From assembly GCA_965204565.1 (NCBI GenBank), contig CBDBEU010000004.1, forward strand, positions 558,001 to 622,000: a stretch of DNA of 64,000 bases, in the 5' to 3' direction. Below the pieces are notes generated by a model. It was not told the DNA's origin and did no database searches. It saw only the letters and a list, made by a program, of their open reading frames with translations. A program made the translations under genes and the position numbers. This document shows, piece by piece, positions 37,860 to 46,957 of this stretch. The stretch comes from CBDBEU01 sp965204565. Its GTDB lineage: Bacteria; Pseudomonadota; Alphaproteobacteria; Rhizobiales; TMED25. Position 1 is the first letter of the stretch. Every line of letters begins with the position of its first letter.

Positions 37860-38320
37860 GCCGAACGCCTGACGACGAACGACCTTCGTCAGGCGGTTGT
37901 GCATGTGCGCCGGAAACTCGGAACGTCGGAGCGGCGCACATGTCGTGAGGTCGGCGTCGCACGCTCAACGCAACAGTACAAATCCAAACCTCAACACGAT
38001 GATGACCTGCCGCTGGCATTGATCCGGCTGGCCAAGCAGTACGGGCGATACGGATTAATGGAAAGCTGAGGGATGAATGTCTGAACCGGGAAATCTTCGC
38101 CACACTCACCCAAACGCAGATCCTGATCGAGCAGTGGCAGCGCCTCTACAACACCGAGAGGCCATACTCGTCGCCGGGCTATCGCCCACCTGCACCTGAA
38201 ACCGTATTGCCGAGGAGGCCGACAATCCCATACGCAGCAACCCTGATCGGCCGAACCGTCGATTGGACCGTGGTCAGATTCCAACTCAAAGGCCGGATCA
38301 CCAAACAGACCCCGCACAGA
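37860..38320 (+). pseudogene. IS3-family OrfB with internal deletion
   Basis: The N-terminal part VRRKLGTSERRTCREVGVAR and LIRLAKQYGRYG is joined at about 38051 straight to the C-terminal GKLRDECLNREIFATLTQTQ and YRPPAPETVLPRRP. Most of the integrase core is deleted. The C-terminal part nearly duplicates 28669-28935. Confidence 0.75.
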
Positions 38321-38430
38321 TGGTACCTCCGGTGGGCGCGTCGTCTCACCGCCGCATCATCCGGTCTGGAACGACTGAGCGGCGCTGAAACACACGAACA
38401 ACATTGATCGGTGCGCTAGCGGAGAGGGCA

Positions 38431-39087
38431 ATGTACCGGTTGGTCATGTGCAACAAGAACTACTCCTCCTGGTCGCTGCGCGCCTGGCTGGTGATCAAAC
38501 AGACAGGGATTGAATTTGACGAAGAATTAATTGGGCTCGACCAACCCGATACGGCGGGCAAGATTCGGCACTATTCCCATGCCGGACGGGTGCCGATCCT
38601 GATTGATGGCGACCTGTATATCTGGGAATCGCTGGCGATCATCGAATATCTGGCGGAGCGCCATCCGCATGCCGGTCTGTGGCCTGTTGTTGAGCGCGCA
38701 AGGGCGCATGCAAGGGCAATTTCAGCAGAGATGCATGCAGGATTTACCGCGCTGCGCTCCGATTTCCACATGAATATTCGCCGCCCGGCGAAGCCACATT
38801 CGGCAGGCATTGCCGAGCAGGTGGGTGCCGATATCGAGCGCATTTGCGAGATCTGGCGCCATACTCTTTCCGGTTTTGGCGGAGATGGGCCATTTCTGTT
38901 CGATGCCTTTGGTGCCGCTGACGCCATGTTCGCACCGGTGGTGAGCCGGCTTCAGATCTATGCCGTCGAAATTGGCCCCGTAGAGCGTGCCTATATGGAC
39001 GCCGTTCTTGAGTTCCCAGCCTTTGTTGAATGGCAGCGTTCGGCGCACGTCGAATCCTGGATCTTGCAGGCTGAAGAAGTTGATTAA
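38431..39087 (+). CDS. Glutathione S-transferase family protein
   Basis: Soluble thioredoxin-fold plus helical-domain protein, probably conjugating glutathione to electrophiles. The ATG at 38431 (MYRLVMCNKNYSSWSLRAWL), preceded by GGAGAGG, gives 218 residues. The N-terminal SWSLRAW segment holds the Ser of the G-site. The cis-Pro motif GRVPILIDGDLYIWESLAII and the following EYLAERHP are typical. The frame is complete although IS3 and IS30 remnants flank it on either side. The in-frame codons before 38431 are inside IS debris. Confidence 0.87.
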   Translation: MYRLVMCNKNYSSWSLRAWLVIKQTGIEFDEELIGLDQPDTAGKIRHYSHAGRVPILIDGDLYIWESLAIIEYLAERHPHAGLWPVVERARAHARAISAEMHAGFTALRSDFHMNIRRPAKPHSAGIAEQVGADIERICEIWRHTLSGFGGDGPFLFDAFGAADAMFAPVVSRLQIYAVEIGPVERAYMDAVLEFPAFVEWQRSAHVESWILQAEEVD

Positions 39088-39149
39088 GGTTGCTTCAGTA
39101 AGGTTGCTGATGGGCAGCCAGAGCTAAATATCTGTCCACTTTCAATTGC

Positions 39150-40372
39150 CGATTCAACTGATCGCCGCCACACACTCAGTGAACTTCTCATCAGGTGAGT
39201 GGTCGTTCAACGTCTCTCTCTGCCGCTCATTGAGTTCCCGCGCCACGGCATCGGGTTTGGCCCGGCTGTGCATAGACAGGTCAGTGCTTTTGGGGAAGTA
39301 CTGTCGCAGCAGCCGGTTGGTGTTCTCGTTGGTGCCGCGCTGCCAGGGACTGTGGGGATCGCAGAAGCAGACCTCAAGGTTGGTCGCGAGCGTGAGACGC
39401 TTGTGGTCGGCAAGTTCCTTGCCCCGGTCCCGGGTGAGCGATCCGCGCAAGTTCACGCGGCAGGTGCTGAACCTGCCTGACGAGCGCGGCTACGACGCCG
39501 TCGGTGTCCTTGTCGGGAACCTTGGCGAGGAGCACGTAACGGGACTGACGCTCGACCGGCGTTGCGATGTAACTGTTGCGAGAGCCGGCAATCGAATCTC
39601 CCCTCCCGGTGGCCGGGGATGGCGAGGTCCCGTGCGGCGGCCGGACGTTCGCGGATCGAGACCGCATCTTTAATCCGGCCGAGCCCGTCGCGCTTGAGAC
39701 CGGCGTGCCGGGAGCGGCGGATCGCGCGTGTTGCGCGCAGACGGGCCGGCAATTCCTTCTTCAGAACGCCCCGGGTCTGCCCCGGGTCCGGATGAACAGG
39801 CCTCGATAGATGGTCTCATGGGACAGGCGGGCATCCTCATCATCGGGATGCTTGCGCTTCAGACAGCCCACGATTTGCTGAGGAGACCACTTGCGCTCAA
39901 GCCTGCCCGATCGTGTCCGGCAGAGCGATCGCCGACAAGCAAGCTTGCGCAGCCTGGGGCGCAGAGCCCGGTCCCGGGCAGCCTGATCCGACCGCGCAGC
40001 GCGATACCCCGCGCGGCCGCCATTGCGCTCCACCACGCGGCTGATCGTCCACGGCGCTCGGCGTAGCCGACGTGCGATCGCACGAAAGTACAGTTGCGCC
40101 CCAAGCACTCCGGAGATCTCCTCTCGATCACAATGCGTCAATGCTGGACGCGACCTTGTGTGCGCCAGCGGCCGGATATCACCCGTCCGGGACAGCAAGG
40201 GAAAGATCGGCGATGAGTTGCGATCGAACCCGCGGCCAATCGGACGCATCGACTCCCCAGGCTGCCGGCGATCCCAAATCTCTGCCTTCCGGCTATCGGT
40301 AAAATAGAGACGTCGCCGGCAGCCCACCGTGAACACTCCATCTTTCCATCAAAAACTGAAGTGTTGAGGCAA
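39150..40372 (-). pseudogene. IS30-family element, nearly full length but frameshifted
   Basis: From the right: the N-terminal helix-turn-helix/linker in disturbed frames (REEISGVLGAQLYFRAIARR, WTISRVVERNG), KWSPQQIVGCLKRKHPDDED, SHETIYRGLFI, then a shift. The core follows: SYIATPVERQSRYVLLAKVP (Asp), another shift, RGSLTRDRGKELADHKRLTL and CFCDPHSPWQRGTNENTNRL (Glu). At least three indels. It has truncated the chemotaxis receptor fragment to its right. Confidence 0.8.
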
Positions 40373-40384
40373 CCATTTGAATCA

Positions 40385-41008
40385 ACCCCGAACAAGCCAG
40401 TCAAAGGCTTCTTCTGTCGCTTCGGCTTCGCATCAGGCCGCCGCCAATGTGCAGACGGTCGCGGCAGCAGCTGAACAAATGGCCACCTCGGTAACGGAGA
40501 TCAATTCGCAGATGATGGAAACCGCGCAGGCGGCCCAGAAGGCTGAAACCGGTGTCGATCAGGCCAGTGGTCAGGTTGAAGTGCTGGCTGCGACGGCAGC
40601 CAAGATCGGTGAAGTGGTCAAGATGATTTCCGAGATCGCCGAGCAGACCAATTTGCTTGCCCTCAATGCAACAATTGAATCTGCCCGTGCCGGCAAGGGC
40701 TTTGCTGTTGTCGCGGCCGAGGTCAAGGAGCTGGCGAACCAGACGGCAAGGCGACGGAAAGCATCAATCAGCAGATTGAGGAGATCCAGACCGCGACCAA
40801 TGAGGCGGTGGTTTCCATGGCTGATATCGGAAAGGTCATTCGCCAGGTCAACGAAACTGCGGCTGTCGTTGCCGCGGCCATGGAAGAGCAGGCTGCGACA
40901 ACCAGCGAGATATCCCACAGTGTGCAGGAAGCGGCAACAGGCACGAATGAAGTGACCGAGAATATCGTGGGCGTGACAAGTGCAGCCGAGGAGGCAGGTA
41001 CCGCCTCT
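40385..41008 (+). pseudogene. Methyl-accepting chemotaxis protein signalling-domain fragment
   Basis: Coiled-coil signalling domain only: NVQTVAAAAEQMATSVTEIN, the hairpin tip MISEIAEQTNLLALNATIES and AGKGFAVVAAEVKELANQTA. One base is missing at about 40750 (GCAAGGCG where GCAAAGGCG would continue the frame). The second helix (QIEEIQTATNEAVVSMADIG and AAAMEEQAATTSEISHSVQE) is in another frame. The 5' end is cut by IS30 and the 3' end by IS1380; the sensor, membrane and HAMP parts are gone. Confidence 0.82.
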
Positions 41009-42038
41009 GCCGGTTGGAACGTGACGGCTCGGGCGTGGCGGACGACCCGTGCTCCGATCCTGATGAGGCGGGTCCGCAGGCCGGTCGGCGACCGGTCGGC
41101 CATCTCCTCAGGCAGATCGGCGCCCTGCAGGAAGACACCGGGATTGCAGGCCAGTGCATGAAGCTGAAGCCGCACCTCGTTCCACGCCATGCCCTTGCAG
41201 GAAAGACGCGTCCGATTGATCACCTTCCTTCCTTCCTCGACATGCTGTTCGGCGGTGCCGCGCTGGTTGTAGAACCGAATGATCCGGTCCGGCTCCATCG
41301 GCGGGTTGGTGACCACAAAGCCGATCTTTGGGAAGTCGATCTTCGGGAACAAGTCACCCCAATGCCGTTCGACCCTGGCGACGACCCGCCATGATTTGTC
41401 CCATGACGGTTTGTCCCGTGACGCGGCCTGATACGCGAAGTCGCCGCAGATGCGCCGCACATGGGTCGGCGGGCGCCCCGCGGGGCGCTTGAGCACAGGC
41501 GCAATTCTGCTCTTTCCGGAACAGCGGTCTTCCCGGGCCGGATGGCGCAGGAACAGCCTTCCGCCTCCGGCGTCTTGTAGAGCTCCGGGACGGCAAAAGC
41601 GGCATCGGCATCAACGCCACGCCCTCCGACCACCTGCCGCATCAACGGATCGAGCGCCGGACAGTCCGCGTCATTCACATCATCATATCCGGTCGATCGC
41701 CCGAAGACCCGCTGCCGCAAAAGCCCAACCACGGAATGCAGACAGTTGTGGACGGTTCGCGGATCTCCGAGAGGACCGCCGGCAATATCGTGCAATCCCA
41801 AGGGCTCGTCCAACTCCCGGATCGGCAACGGGCCACCGTCGGAACCGATCTTCGAGCCATGGAATTCCAGCCGCACCCGCCAGCCGCACCCGACTGTCGA
41901 AACCGCGCCTGATATCACCCGTTTCGCCTGCACCCTGCGGGTGATCCGCCCCCCACAGCCCGCACAACATGCTGAAATATAACATGTTACCGGCTGTCGG
42001 AGGCGCGAAAACGTCACGTTACCTAGGGAAAGTGGGTT
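41009..42038 (-). pseudogene. Decayed IS1380-family element (copy 5)
   Basis: The most complete copy of the second variant. It has a terminal repeat at about 42020-42038, RVRLEFHGSKIGSDGGPLPI, VVGLLRQRVFGRSTGYDDVN, then a deletion to ELYKTPEAEG. After a frame change it continues LKRPAGRPPTHVRRICGDFA to NEVRLQLHALACNPG. It carries three short tandem duplications relative to its relatives: 15 bp at 41393-41422, 15 bp around 41323-41352 and 13 bp at 41867-41892. Confidence 0.78.
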
Positions 42039-42079
42039 AACCGACAGTTAATGCTAAAATGGCGCGGCCGTTCGGCAGC

Positions 42080-42100
42080 GGCCGGGCTTGCTGCCCGGCC
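42080..42100 (-). terminator. Hairpin 3' of mmsA
   Basis: Perfect 8-bp stem GGCCGGGC / GCCCGGCC with a 5-base loop, beginning 13 bases after the mmsA stop codon. A short T-run (ATTTTAGC) follows about 25 bases later on the minus strand. Probably ends the mmsA transcript before the IS region. Confidence 0.5.
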
Positions 42101-42113
42101 GATAGATAGCCCA

Positions 42114-43613
42114 TCACCCCATGTTCGGCATGACGAACTTGGCACCTTCACGCACGCCCTGTGGCCAGTGCGAAGTCACCGTCTTGGTCCGTGAATAGAA
42201 TTTGATCGAATCAGGCCCGTGCTGATTGAGATCGCCGAAACCGGATCGTTTCCAGCCGCCGAAGGTGTGATAGGCGAGCGGCACCGGGATCGGAACATTG
42301 ACGCCAACCATGCCGACATTGACGCGCGAGACAAAATCGCGCGCCGCATCGCCATCCCGGGTGAAGATCGCAACGCCGTTGCCATATTCATGCGCCGACG
42401 GCAGTCGCAACGCTTCTTCATAGTCGCCCGCACGCGCCACCGTCAGCACCGGGCCGAAGATTTCCTCTTTGTAGATGCGCATGTCATCGCGCACCCAGTC
42501 GAACAGGCAACCGCCGATGAAATGGCCGTTTTCATATCCTTGCAGTTTGAAATCGCGGCCATCAACGACCAGATCGGCGCCTTCTTCCACGCCCAGATCG
42601 ACATACGACCTGACGTGATCGAGATGGGCCTTGGTGACCAGCGGTCCATAGTCTGAATCGGGATCTGTCGAGAGCCCGACTTTCAGGCTTTCAACCCTCG
42701 GCACCAGCCGGCTCACCAGTTCATCGGCGGTCTTCTCGCCCACCGGCACCACCACTGAGACCGCCATGCACCGTTCGCCGGCCGAACCATAACCAGCACC
42801 GATAAGCGCATCGACCGCCCGGTCCATGTCAGCATCGGGCATCACGATCATGTGGTTCTTGGCGCCACCGAAACACGCGACGCGCTTTCCGTGGGACGCT
42901 CCGGTGGCATAGACATATTGCGCGATATCGGACGAGCCGACAAAACCGACAACTGCAATATCGGGATGCACCAGCAGTGCATCGACCGCTTCCTTGTCGC
43001 CATTGACTACATTGAAGATACCGTCCGGCAGGCCGGCTTCGCGGAACAGCTCGCCGAGCCGCATCGGCACCGATGGATCGCGCTCGGACGGCTTGAGGAT
43101 GAATGCATTGCCGCATGCAATCGCAGGCGCCGCCTTCCACAGCGGGATCATTGCCGGAAAGTTGAACGGCGTGATCCCGGCCGCCACACCCAGCGGCTGA
43201 CGCACCGAATACATGTCGATTCCCGGTCCCGCGCCTTCCGAATATTCGCCCTTGGCAAGATGCGGAATGCCACAAACGAATTCCGCCACTTCAAGACCGC
43301 GAATGAGATCGCCCTTGGAATCCTCAACCGTTTTGCCGTGTTCGCTCGACAACAGACGCGCCAACTCGTCCATATGCTGATTGAGAAGATCGACAAACCG
43401 GAAGAAAACCCGCGCCCGGCGTTGAGGGTTTTGAGCCGCCCATTCCGCCTGTGCCGCCTTGGCCGTCGCAATCGCCTCGCCGACCTCGCTGGCACTGGCA
43501 AGCGCCACGCGGGACTGAACTTCACCCGTATTGGGATCAAACACATCGCCTTCACGGCCGCTCGAGCCAGCAATCTCAGCGCCGCCAACGAAATGACCAA
43601 TTTTCTTAACCAT
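42114..43613 (-). CDS. mmsA: Methylmalonate-semialdehyde dehydrogenase (CoA-acylating)
   Basis: Oxidises methylmalonate semialdehyde (or malonate semialdehyde) with CoA and NAD to propionyl- or acetyl-CoA and CO2, in valine and myo-inositol breakdown. The ATG at 43613 (MVKKIGHFVGGAEIAG) gives 499 residues. Thirty-six further in-frame codons upstream lack conservation. NAD-binding ITPFNFPAMIPLW and the catalytic-Cys region SAGERCMAVSVVVPVG are intact, as is KEEIFGPVLTV. Stands alone, with mmsB or iol genes absent from the window. Confidence 0.94.
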   Translation of the reverse strand: MVKKIGHFVGGAEIAGSSGREGDVFDPNTGEVQSRVALASASEVGEAIATAKAAQAEWAAQNPQRRARVFFRFVDLLNQHMDELARLLSSEHGKTVEDSKGDLIRGLEVAEFVCGIPHLAKGEYSEGAGPGIDMYSVRQPLGVAAGITPFNFPAMIPLWKAAPAIACGNAFILKPSERDPSVPMRLGELFREAGLPDGIFNVVNGDKEAVDALLVHPDIAVVGFVGSSDIAQYVYATGASHGKRVACFGGAKNHMIVMPDADMDRAVDALIGAGYGSAGERCMAVSVVVPVGEKTADELVSRLVPRVESLKVGLSTDPDSDYGPLVTKAHLDHVRSYVDLGVEEGADLVVDGRDFKLQGYENGHFIGGCLFDWVRDDMRIYKEEIFGPVLTVARAGDYEEALRLPSAHEYGNGVAIFTRDGDAARDFVSRVNVGMVGVNVPIPVPLAYHTFGGWKRSGFGDLNQHGPDSIKFYSRTKTVTSHWPQGVREGAKFVMPNMG

Positions 43614-43888
43614 CACAGTTCCCTCCGATCTGCGGCCGTCAACCGTCATAAATGCTTGCAAGGTCTTCAATATCTCCCGTGCCCTTAGTGAACAAGCCGT
43701 GCCAGCGCCGTGGTTGTTCACAAATGATTAAGCACTTGCGTTCATCCTTTGCCCATACTCGGCATGAACACAGTACAGCGCAGAATGTCCAAGTGTTGAG
43801 TACGTTCAAACGTCGATGACATGCTTTTGTGTCGCAACATCGCCACAATGAGCGCTATTGTCCAAGGTGGCGTAGAGGAGTTTCACCC

Positions 43889-44803
43889 GTGAAGTATCTG
43901 TGTGGCGCCATAGTTGCCCTTGGCCTTGCTCTTCAGCCGGCCGCGGCCCAGTCGGCAAATCCGCTCAGTGCCCTGTTCAATACGCTCAGCCCCAGTAACT
44001 TCAAAGCACCTCCCATGCCTTGGCAGCTGCAAGCGCGGCCTAACACGCCCCCCGCCAGCCAGACTACCGTTGCATCCAGTCAATGGAACAGCGCCGCGCC
44101 TCAACCGATCAAGCAGGCGCAGCTCTATCCGCCGCCGCAGGCAGGTGCGGCAGCCCAGCTCGTGCCGCCCGCCCCGCAGCTTTTGCGCCCGCGCCCCTTT
44201 GGCCAGCTGCAGACTGCCGCCCAGCCGCGCCCGGCGCCACGGCGAGGGCTATTCAGCTGGTTCGGTGGTTCGGCGCGCTCAAATTCGCGCTATGCGCCGG
44301 CAGCGACGCCGCAGGTACGCCAGGCATCCCTCCAGCCGGCCGCCAATGAGGAATATCTGCATCGCCAGATCGTCGCCTCAACTTTCAATTATCAACCCGG
44401 CACCGTGATCATCGATACCCAAGGCCGCTTCCTCTATCTGCTGATGGAAAATGGTCAGGCGCTCAGATACGGCGTCGGCGTCGGTCGCCAGGGTTTTGAA
44501 TGGTCGGGCACCGCGACAATCGAACGCAAGGCCGAATGGCCGGCATGGGTCCCGCCCAAGGAGATGCGTGAACGCGAACCCTGGCTGCCCGAACGCATGG
44601 AAGGCGGCGTTGAAAACCCGCTCGGTGCCCGCGCGCTCTATCTGTTTGAGGGCAACAAGGACACGCTTTATCGAATCCATGGCACTAACCAGCCTGAAAC
44701 CATCGGCCTGGCGCTGTCGAGCGGTTGCATCCGCATGCTGAATGACGACGTGATGGACCTCTATCAGCGTGTTCCGAAGGGAACCAAGGTCGTCGTTATC
44801 TAG
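43889..44803 (+). CDS. L,D-transpeptidase (YkuD family), exported
   Basis: Periplasmic enzyme that forms 3-3 peptidoglycan cross-links or attaches proteins to peptidoglycan. A GTG at 43889, 8 bases after GAGGAG, starts a 304-residue protein with the signal peptide MKYLCGAIVALGLALQPAAA. The earlier ATG at 43829 would bury the signal. A Pro/Ala/Gln-rich linker (about residues 40-150) precedes the YkuD domain. The active site reads IHGTNQPETIGLALSSGCIR, with the catalytic His and Cys. Convergent with the gene at 44820. Confidence 0.9.
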   Translation: MKYLCGAIVALGLALQPAAAQSANPLSALFNTLSPSNFKAPPMPWQLQARPNTPPASQTTVASSQWNSAAPQPIKQAQLYPPPQAGAAAQLVPPAPQLLRPRPFGQLQTAAQPRPAPRRGLFSWFGGSARSNSRYAPAATPQVRQASLQPAANEEYLHRQIVASTFNYQPGTVIIDTQGRFLYLLMENGQALRYGVGVGRQGFEWSGTATIERKAEWPAWVPPKEMREREPWLPERMEGGVENPLGARALYLFEGNKDTLYRIHGTNQPETIGLALSSGCIRMLNDDVMDLYQRVPKGTKVVVI

Positions 44804-44819
44804 ACTGCCCCGGCCCCCG

Positions 44820-45344
44820 TCACCCGATCTCGCGCAAATTGTCCCAGTATAGCCTGGAGCGATTGACGTAAGAGACCACGCCTGCGGCAATCATTGTGCG
44901 GTGACGCTCGCCAACCTCGCCCACGACTTTTCCGGGCGAACCCATGACGATGGAATTTTCCGGGATTTCCTTGCCCTCCGTAATTAGTGAGTTGGCACCG
45001 ATCAGGGATCCGCGCCCAATTTTCGCACCATTGAGCACGATCGATCCGATGCCCACCAGAACATCGTCGCCAATGGTGCAGCCGTGGATCATGCACATAT
45101 GGCCGACGGTCACCCGCGCTCCCAGGGTCAAAGGAAAGCCCGGATCGGTATGGGCAATGCAGCCATCTTGAATGTTGGTCTCCTCGCCAACGGTGATCGG
45201 CTCGTTGTCACCCCGCAAAACCGCATTCCACCAAACGCTGACATCGCGTCCGAGGCGGACATTGCCGATGACCACCGCGCTTTGCGCAACATAGGAAACC
45301 GTGTGGTCAATCTCAGGTGCGGTCTCGCCCAGGGCATAGATCAT
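44820..45344 (-). CDS. Gamma-carbonic anhydrase-like hexapeptide protein
   Basis: Left-handed beta-helix protein of the gamma-CA/YrdA/PaaY group. The ATG at 45344 (MIYALGETAPEIDHTVSY) gives 174 residues. Zinc ligands expected of the family are seen in CIAHTDPG and TVGHMCMIHGCTIG. RGDNEPITVGEETNIQDG is the family core. Whether it hydrates CO2 or has another role is not shown. Divergent from the DapA-type gene at 45461, with 116 bases between. Confidence 0.88.
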   Translation of the reverse strand: MIYALGETAPEIDHTVSYVAQSAVVIGNVRLGRDVSVWWNAVLRGDNEPITVGEETNIQDGCIAHTDPGFPLTLGARVTVGHMCMIHGCTIGDDVLVGIGSIVLNGAKIGRGSLIGANSLITEGKEIPENSIVMGSPGKVVGEVGERHRTMIAAGVVSYVNRSRLYWDNLREIG

Positions 45345-45460
45345 ATGTATTCTCCGGTATCCATTCGGTGCGCATCCGCCCACCTGCTCAACCAAGAGCG
45401 TAGAAACGCCGGGCACGCAGATCAATGCAGAGCCCGAACCTATGTAACGGAGACAAATGA

Positions 45461-46390
45461 ATGGCCGAGAGCAGTTTTGCAGGCGTGCTGGTCCCCGCAC
45501 TCACCCCTTTTACACCGGCACTCGAACCGGACCGTGCTGCATGGCTTGCTCACTGTCGCTGGCTGCTGGACGAGGACGCCGACGGGCTGGCGATTTTCGG
45601 CACCACCAGCGAGGCCAATTCGCTGGGCATCGACGAGCGCATGGAACTTCTCGACTTCGCTGTCGATGAGGGCATCGATCCCGCCCTGCTGATGTCGGGA
45701 ACCGGAACCTGCGCGCTTGCCGACACCGTCAAGCTCACCTCCCATGCGGCCAGCCGCGGCGTCGGCGGCGTCCTGCTGCTTCCGCCGTTCTACTATAAGG
45801 GTGTTGGCGATGACGGCTTGTTCGCCGCCGTTTCGGAAGTGATCGAGCGTGTGGGGTCCGCAGCACTCAAGGTCTATCTTTATCACATCCCGCCTGTGGC
45901 TCAGGTCGGCTATTCGGTGAGCCTGATCGAGCGTCTGGTGAGCACCTATCCAGAGACAGTTGTCGGCATCAAGGACTCCTCCGGCGACTGGTCCAATACC
46001 AAGGCAGTGCTTGATGCCTTGCCGCAGATTGCGGTCTTTCCCGGCTCGGAAATCTTTCTGCTGGACGGGCTGCGCGACGGCAGCGCCGGCTGCATTACCG
46101 CATCGGGCAACGTCAATCCGGCCGGCATCCGCGCGGTTTACACCAACTGGCGCGAAGAGAATGCCGACTGCCTGCAGGAGCGTATTACCGAGATTAGAAA
46201 GACCATTCAGGCCTTCCCTGCAGTTCCGGCGCTCAAAGCGATCACCGCGGCCTTTACCGGCAGTTCCGACTGGAGCATCACCCGCCCACCGCTGGAAGCA
46301 CTGGACGAGGCAACAGCGCGCAAGCTGCTTGATGCCCTCTCGGGGATTGGCTTTTCCATGGCCGACAATCGCGACTGTCACGCTGCGTGA
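45461..46390 (+). CDS. Dihydrodipicolinate synthase-family aldolase/lyase
   Basis: Class I (Schiff-base) TIM-barrel of the DapA/NanA superfamily. ATG at 45461 with GGAG 8 bases upstream; 309 residues. The pyruvate-binding motif is GTTSEANSLGIDERMELLDF, the Tyr motif is VYLYHIPPV and the Schiff-base Lys lies in VVGIKDSSGDW. It is probably not the housekeeping DapA: the motif is GTTSEA rather than GTTGES, and the gene precedes suyAB-comC instead of smpB or lysine genes. Its substrate is likely a pyruvate-yielding 2-keto acid, possibly sulfonated; this is inference from context. A weak hairpin separates it from suyA. Confidence 0.82.
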   Translation: MAESSFAGVLVPALTPFTPALEPDRAAWLAHCRWLLDEDADGLAIFGTTSEANSLGIDERMELLDFAVDEGIDPALLMSGTGTCALADTVKLTSHAASRGVGGVLLLPPFYYKGVGDDGLFAAVSEVIERVGSAALKVYLYHIPPVAQVGYSVSLIERLVSTYPETVVGIKDSSGDWSNTKAVLDALPQIAVFPGSEIFLLDGLRDGSAGCITASGNVNPAGIRAVYTNWREENADCLQERITEIRKTIQAFPAVPALKAITAAFTGSSDWSITRPPLEALDEATARKLLDALSGIGFSMADNRDCHAA

Positions 46391-46593
46391 GCAACGACCT
46401 TTACGCGCGATGAAGCCGGAGCGGGATTGCATGGCCTGCGGCACCTTGGCCGCACGGGCCCGCGCCCCTGATACTTGCCGGGCACCATCCTGCTTTTTGC
46501 CGAATTGACCGGGCCCCGATCTGCTCCGCGTTCGGAGTTTGCGCCCGGCGCCGTCAGGAATATAACCACACCTCAGATGAGATAGATGATCCG

Positions 46594-46619
46594 AAAAGGC
46601 GGCAATGATCGCCCTTTTT
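46594..46619 (+). terminator. Possible terminator between the DapA-type gene and suyA
   Basis: AAAAGGCG, 8-base loop, CGCC with one extra C, then TTTTT. The stem is short with a bulge. If active, it would give suyAB-comC its own promoter in the 40 bases that follow or make expression partly dependent on read-through. Confidence 0.35.
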
Positions 46620-46659
46620 GAATTACGAGCCACAGATAGCGAGCCATGGGGAGAACTGA

Positions 46660-46947
46660 ATGGCCACTCCACAACTTCTGGTACACGACCGGCGCGACAA
46701 TGTCGGTGTCGTGGTGATCGAGGGGCTGGAGGCAGGAACCGATATGCTCTGTGTCGTCACGGAGGACAATTCCGACTTCCGCCTCACCGCCAAAGACGAC
46801 ATTCCGATCGGTCACAAGGTCGCCCTCACCGATCTTTCCGAAGGCGACACCGTGATCAAGTATGGCGTGGATATCGGCCGTGTGGTCGCGCCAGCCGCCA
46901 AGGGCGGCCATGTCCATACCCACAATCTCAAGACCAAACGCTGGTAA
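46660..46947 (+). CDS. suyA: (2R)-sulfolactate sulfo-lyase, alpha (small) subunit
   Basis: Small SAF-domain subunit of the UxaA-type lyase. With SuyB it eliminates sulfite from (2R)-3-sulfolactate to give pyruvate. It has 95 residues. The SAF core KDDIPIGHKVALTDLSEGD and the C-terminal signature GGHVHTHNLKTKRW are typical of SuyA and altronate dehydratase N-domains. The separate small subunit fits SuyA better than the fused UxaA. It lies 10 bases before suyB. Confidence 0.8.
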   Translation: MATPQLLVHDRRDNVGVVVIEGLEAGTDMLCVVTEDNSDFRLTAKDDIPIGHKVALTDLSEGDTVIKYGVDIGRVVAPAAKGGHVHTHNLKTKRW

Positions 46948-46957
46948 GGGGAAGCAC

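Noticed and set aside
45440..46672. 410-codon minus-strand frame
   Set aside because: Antisense of the DapA-type gene; no family features.
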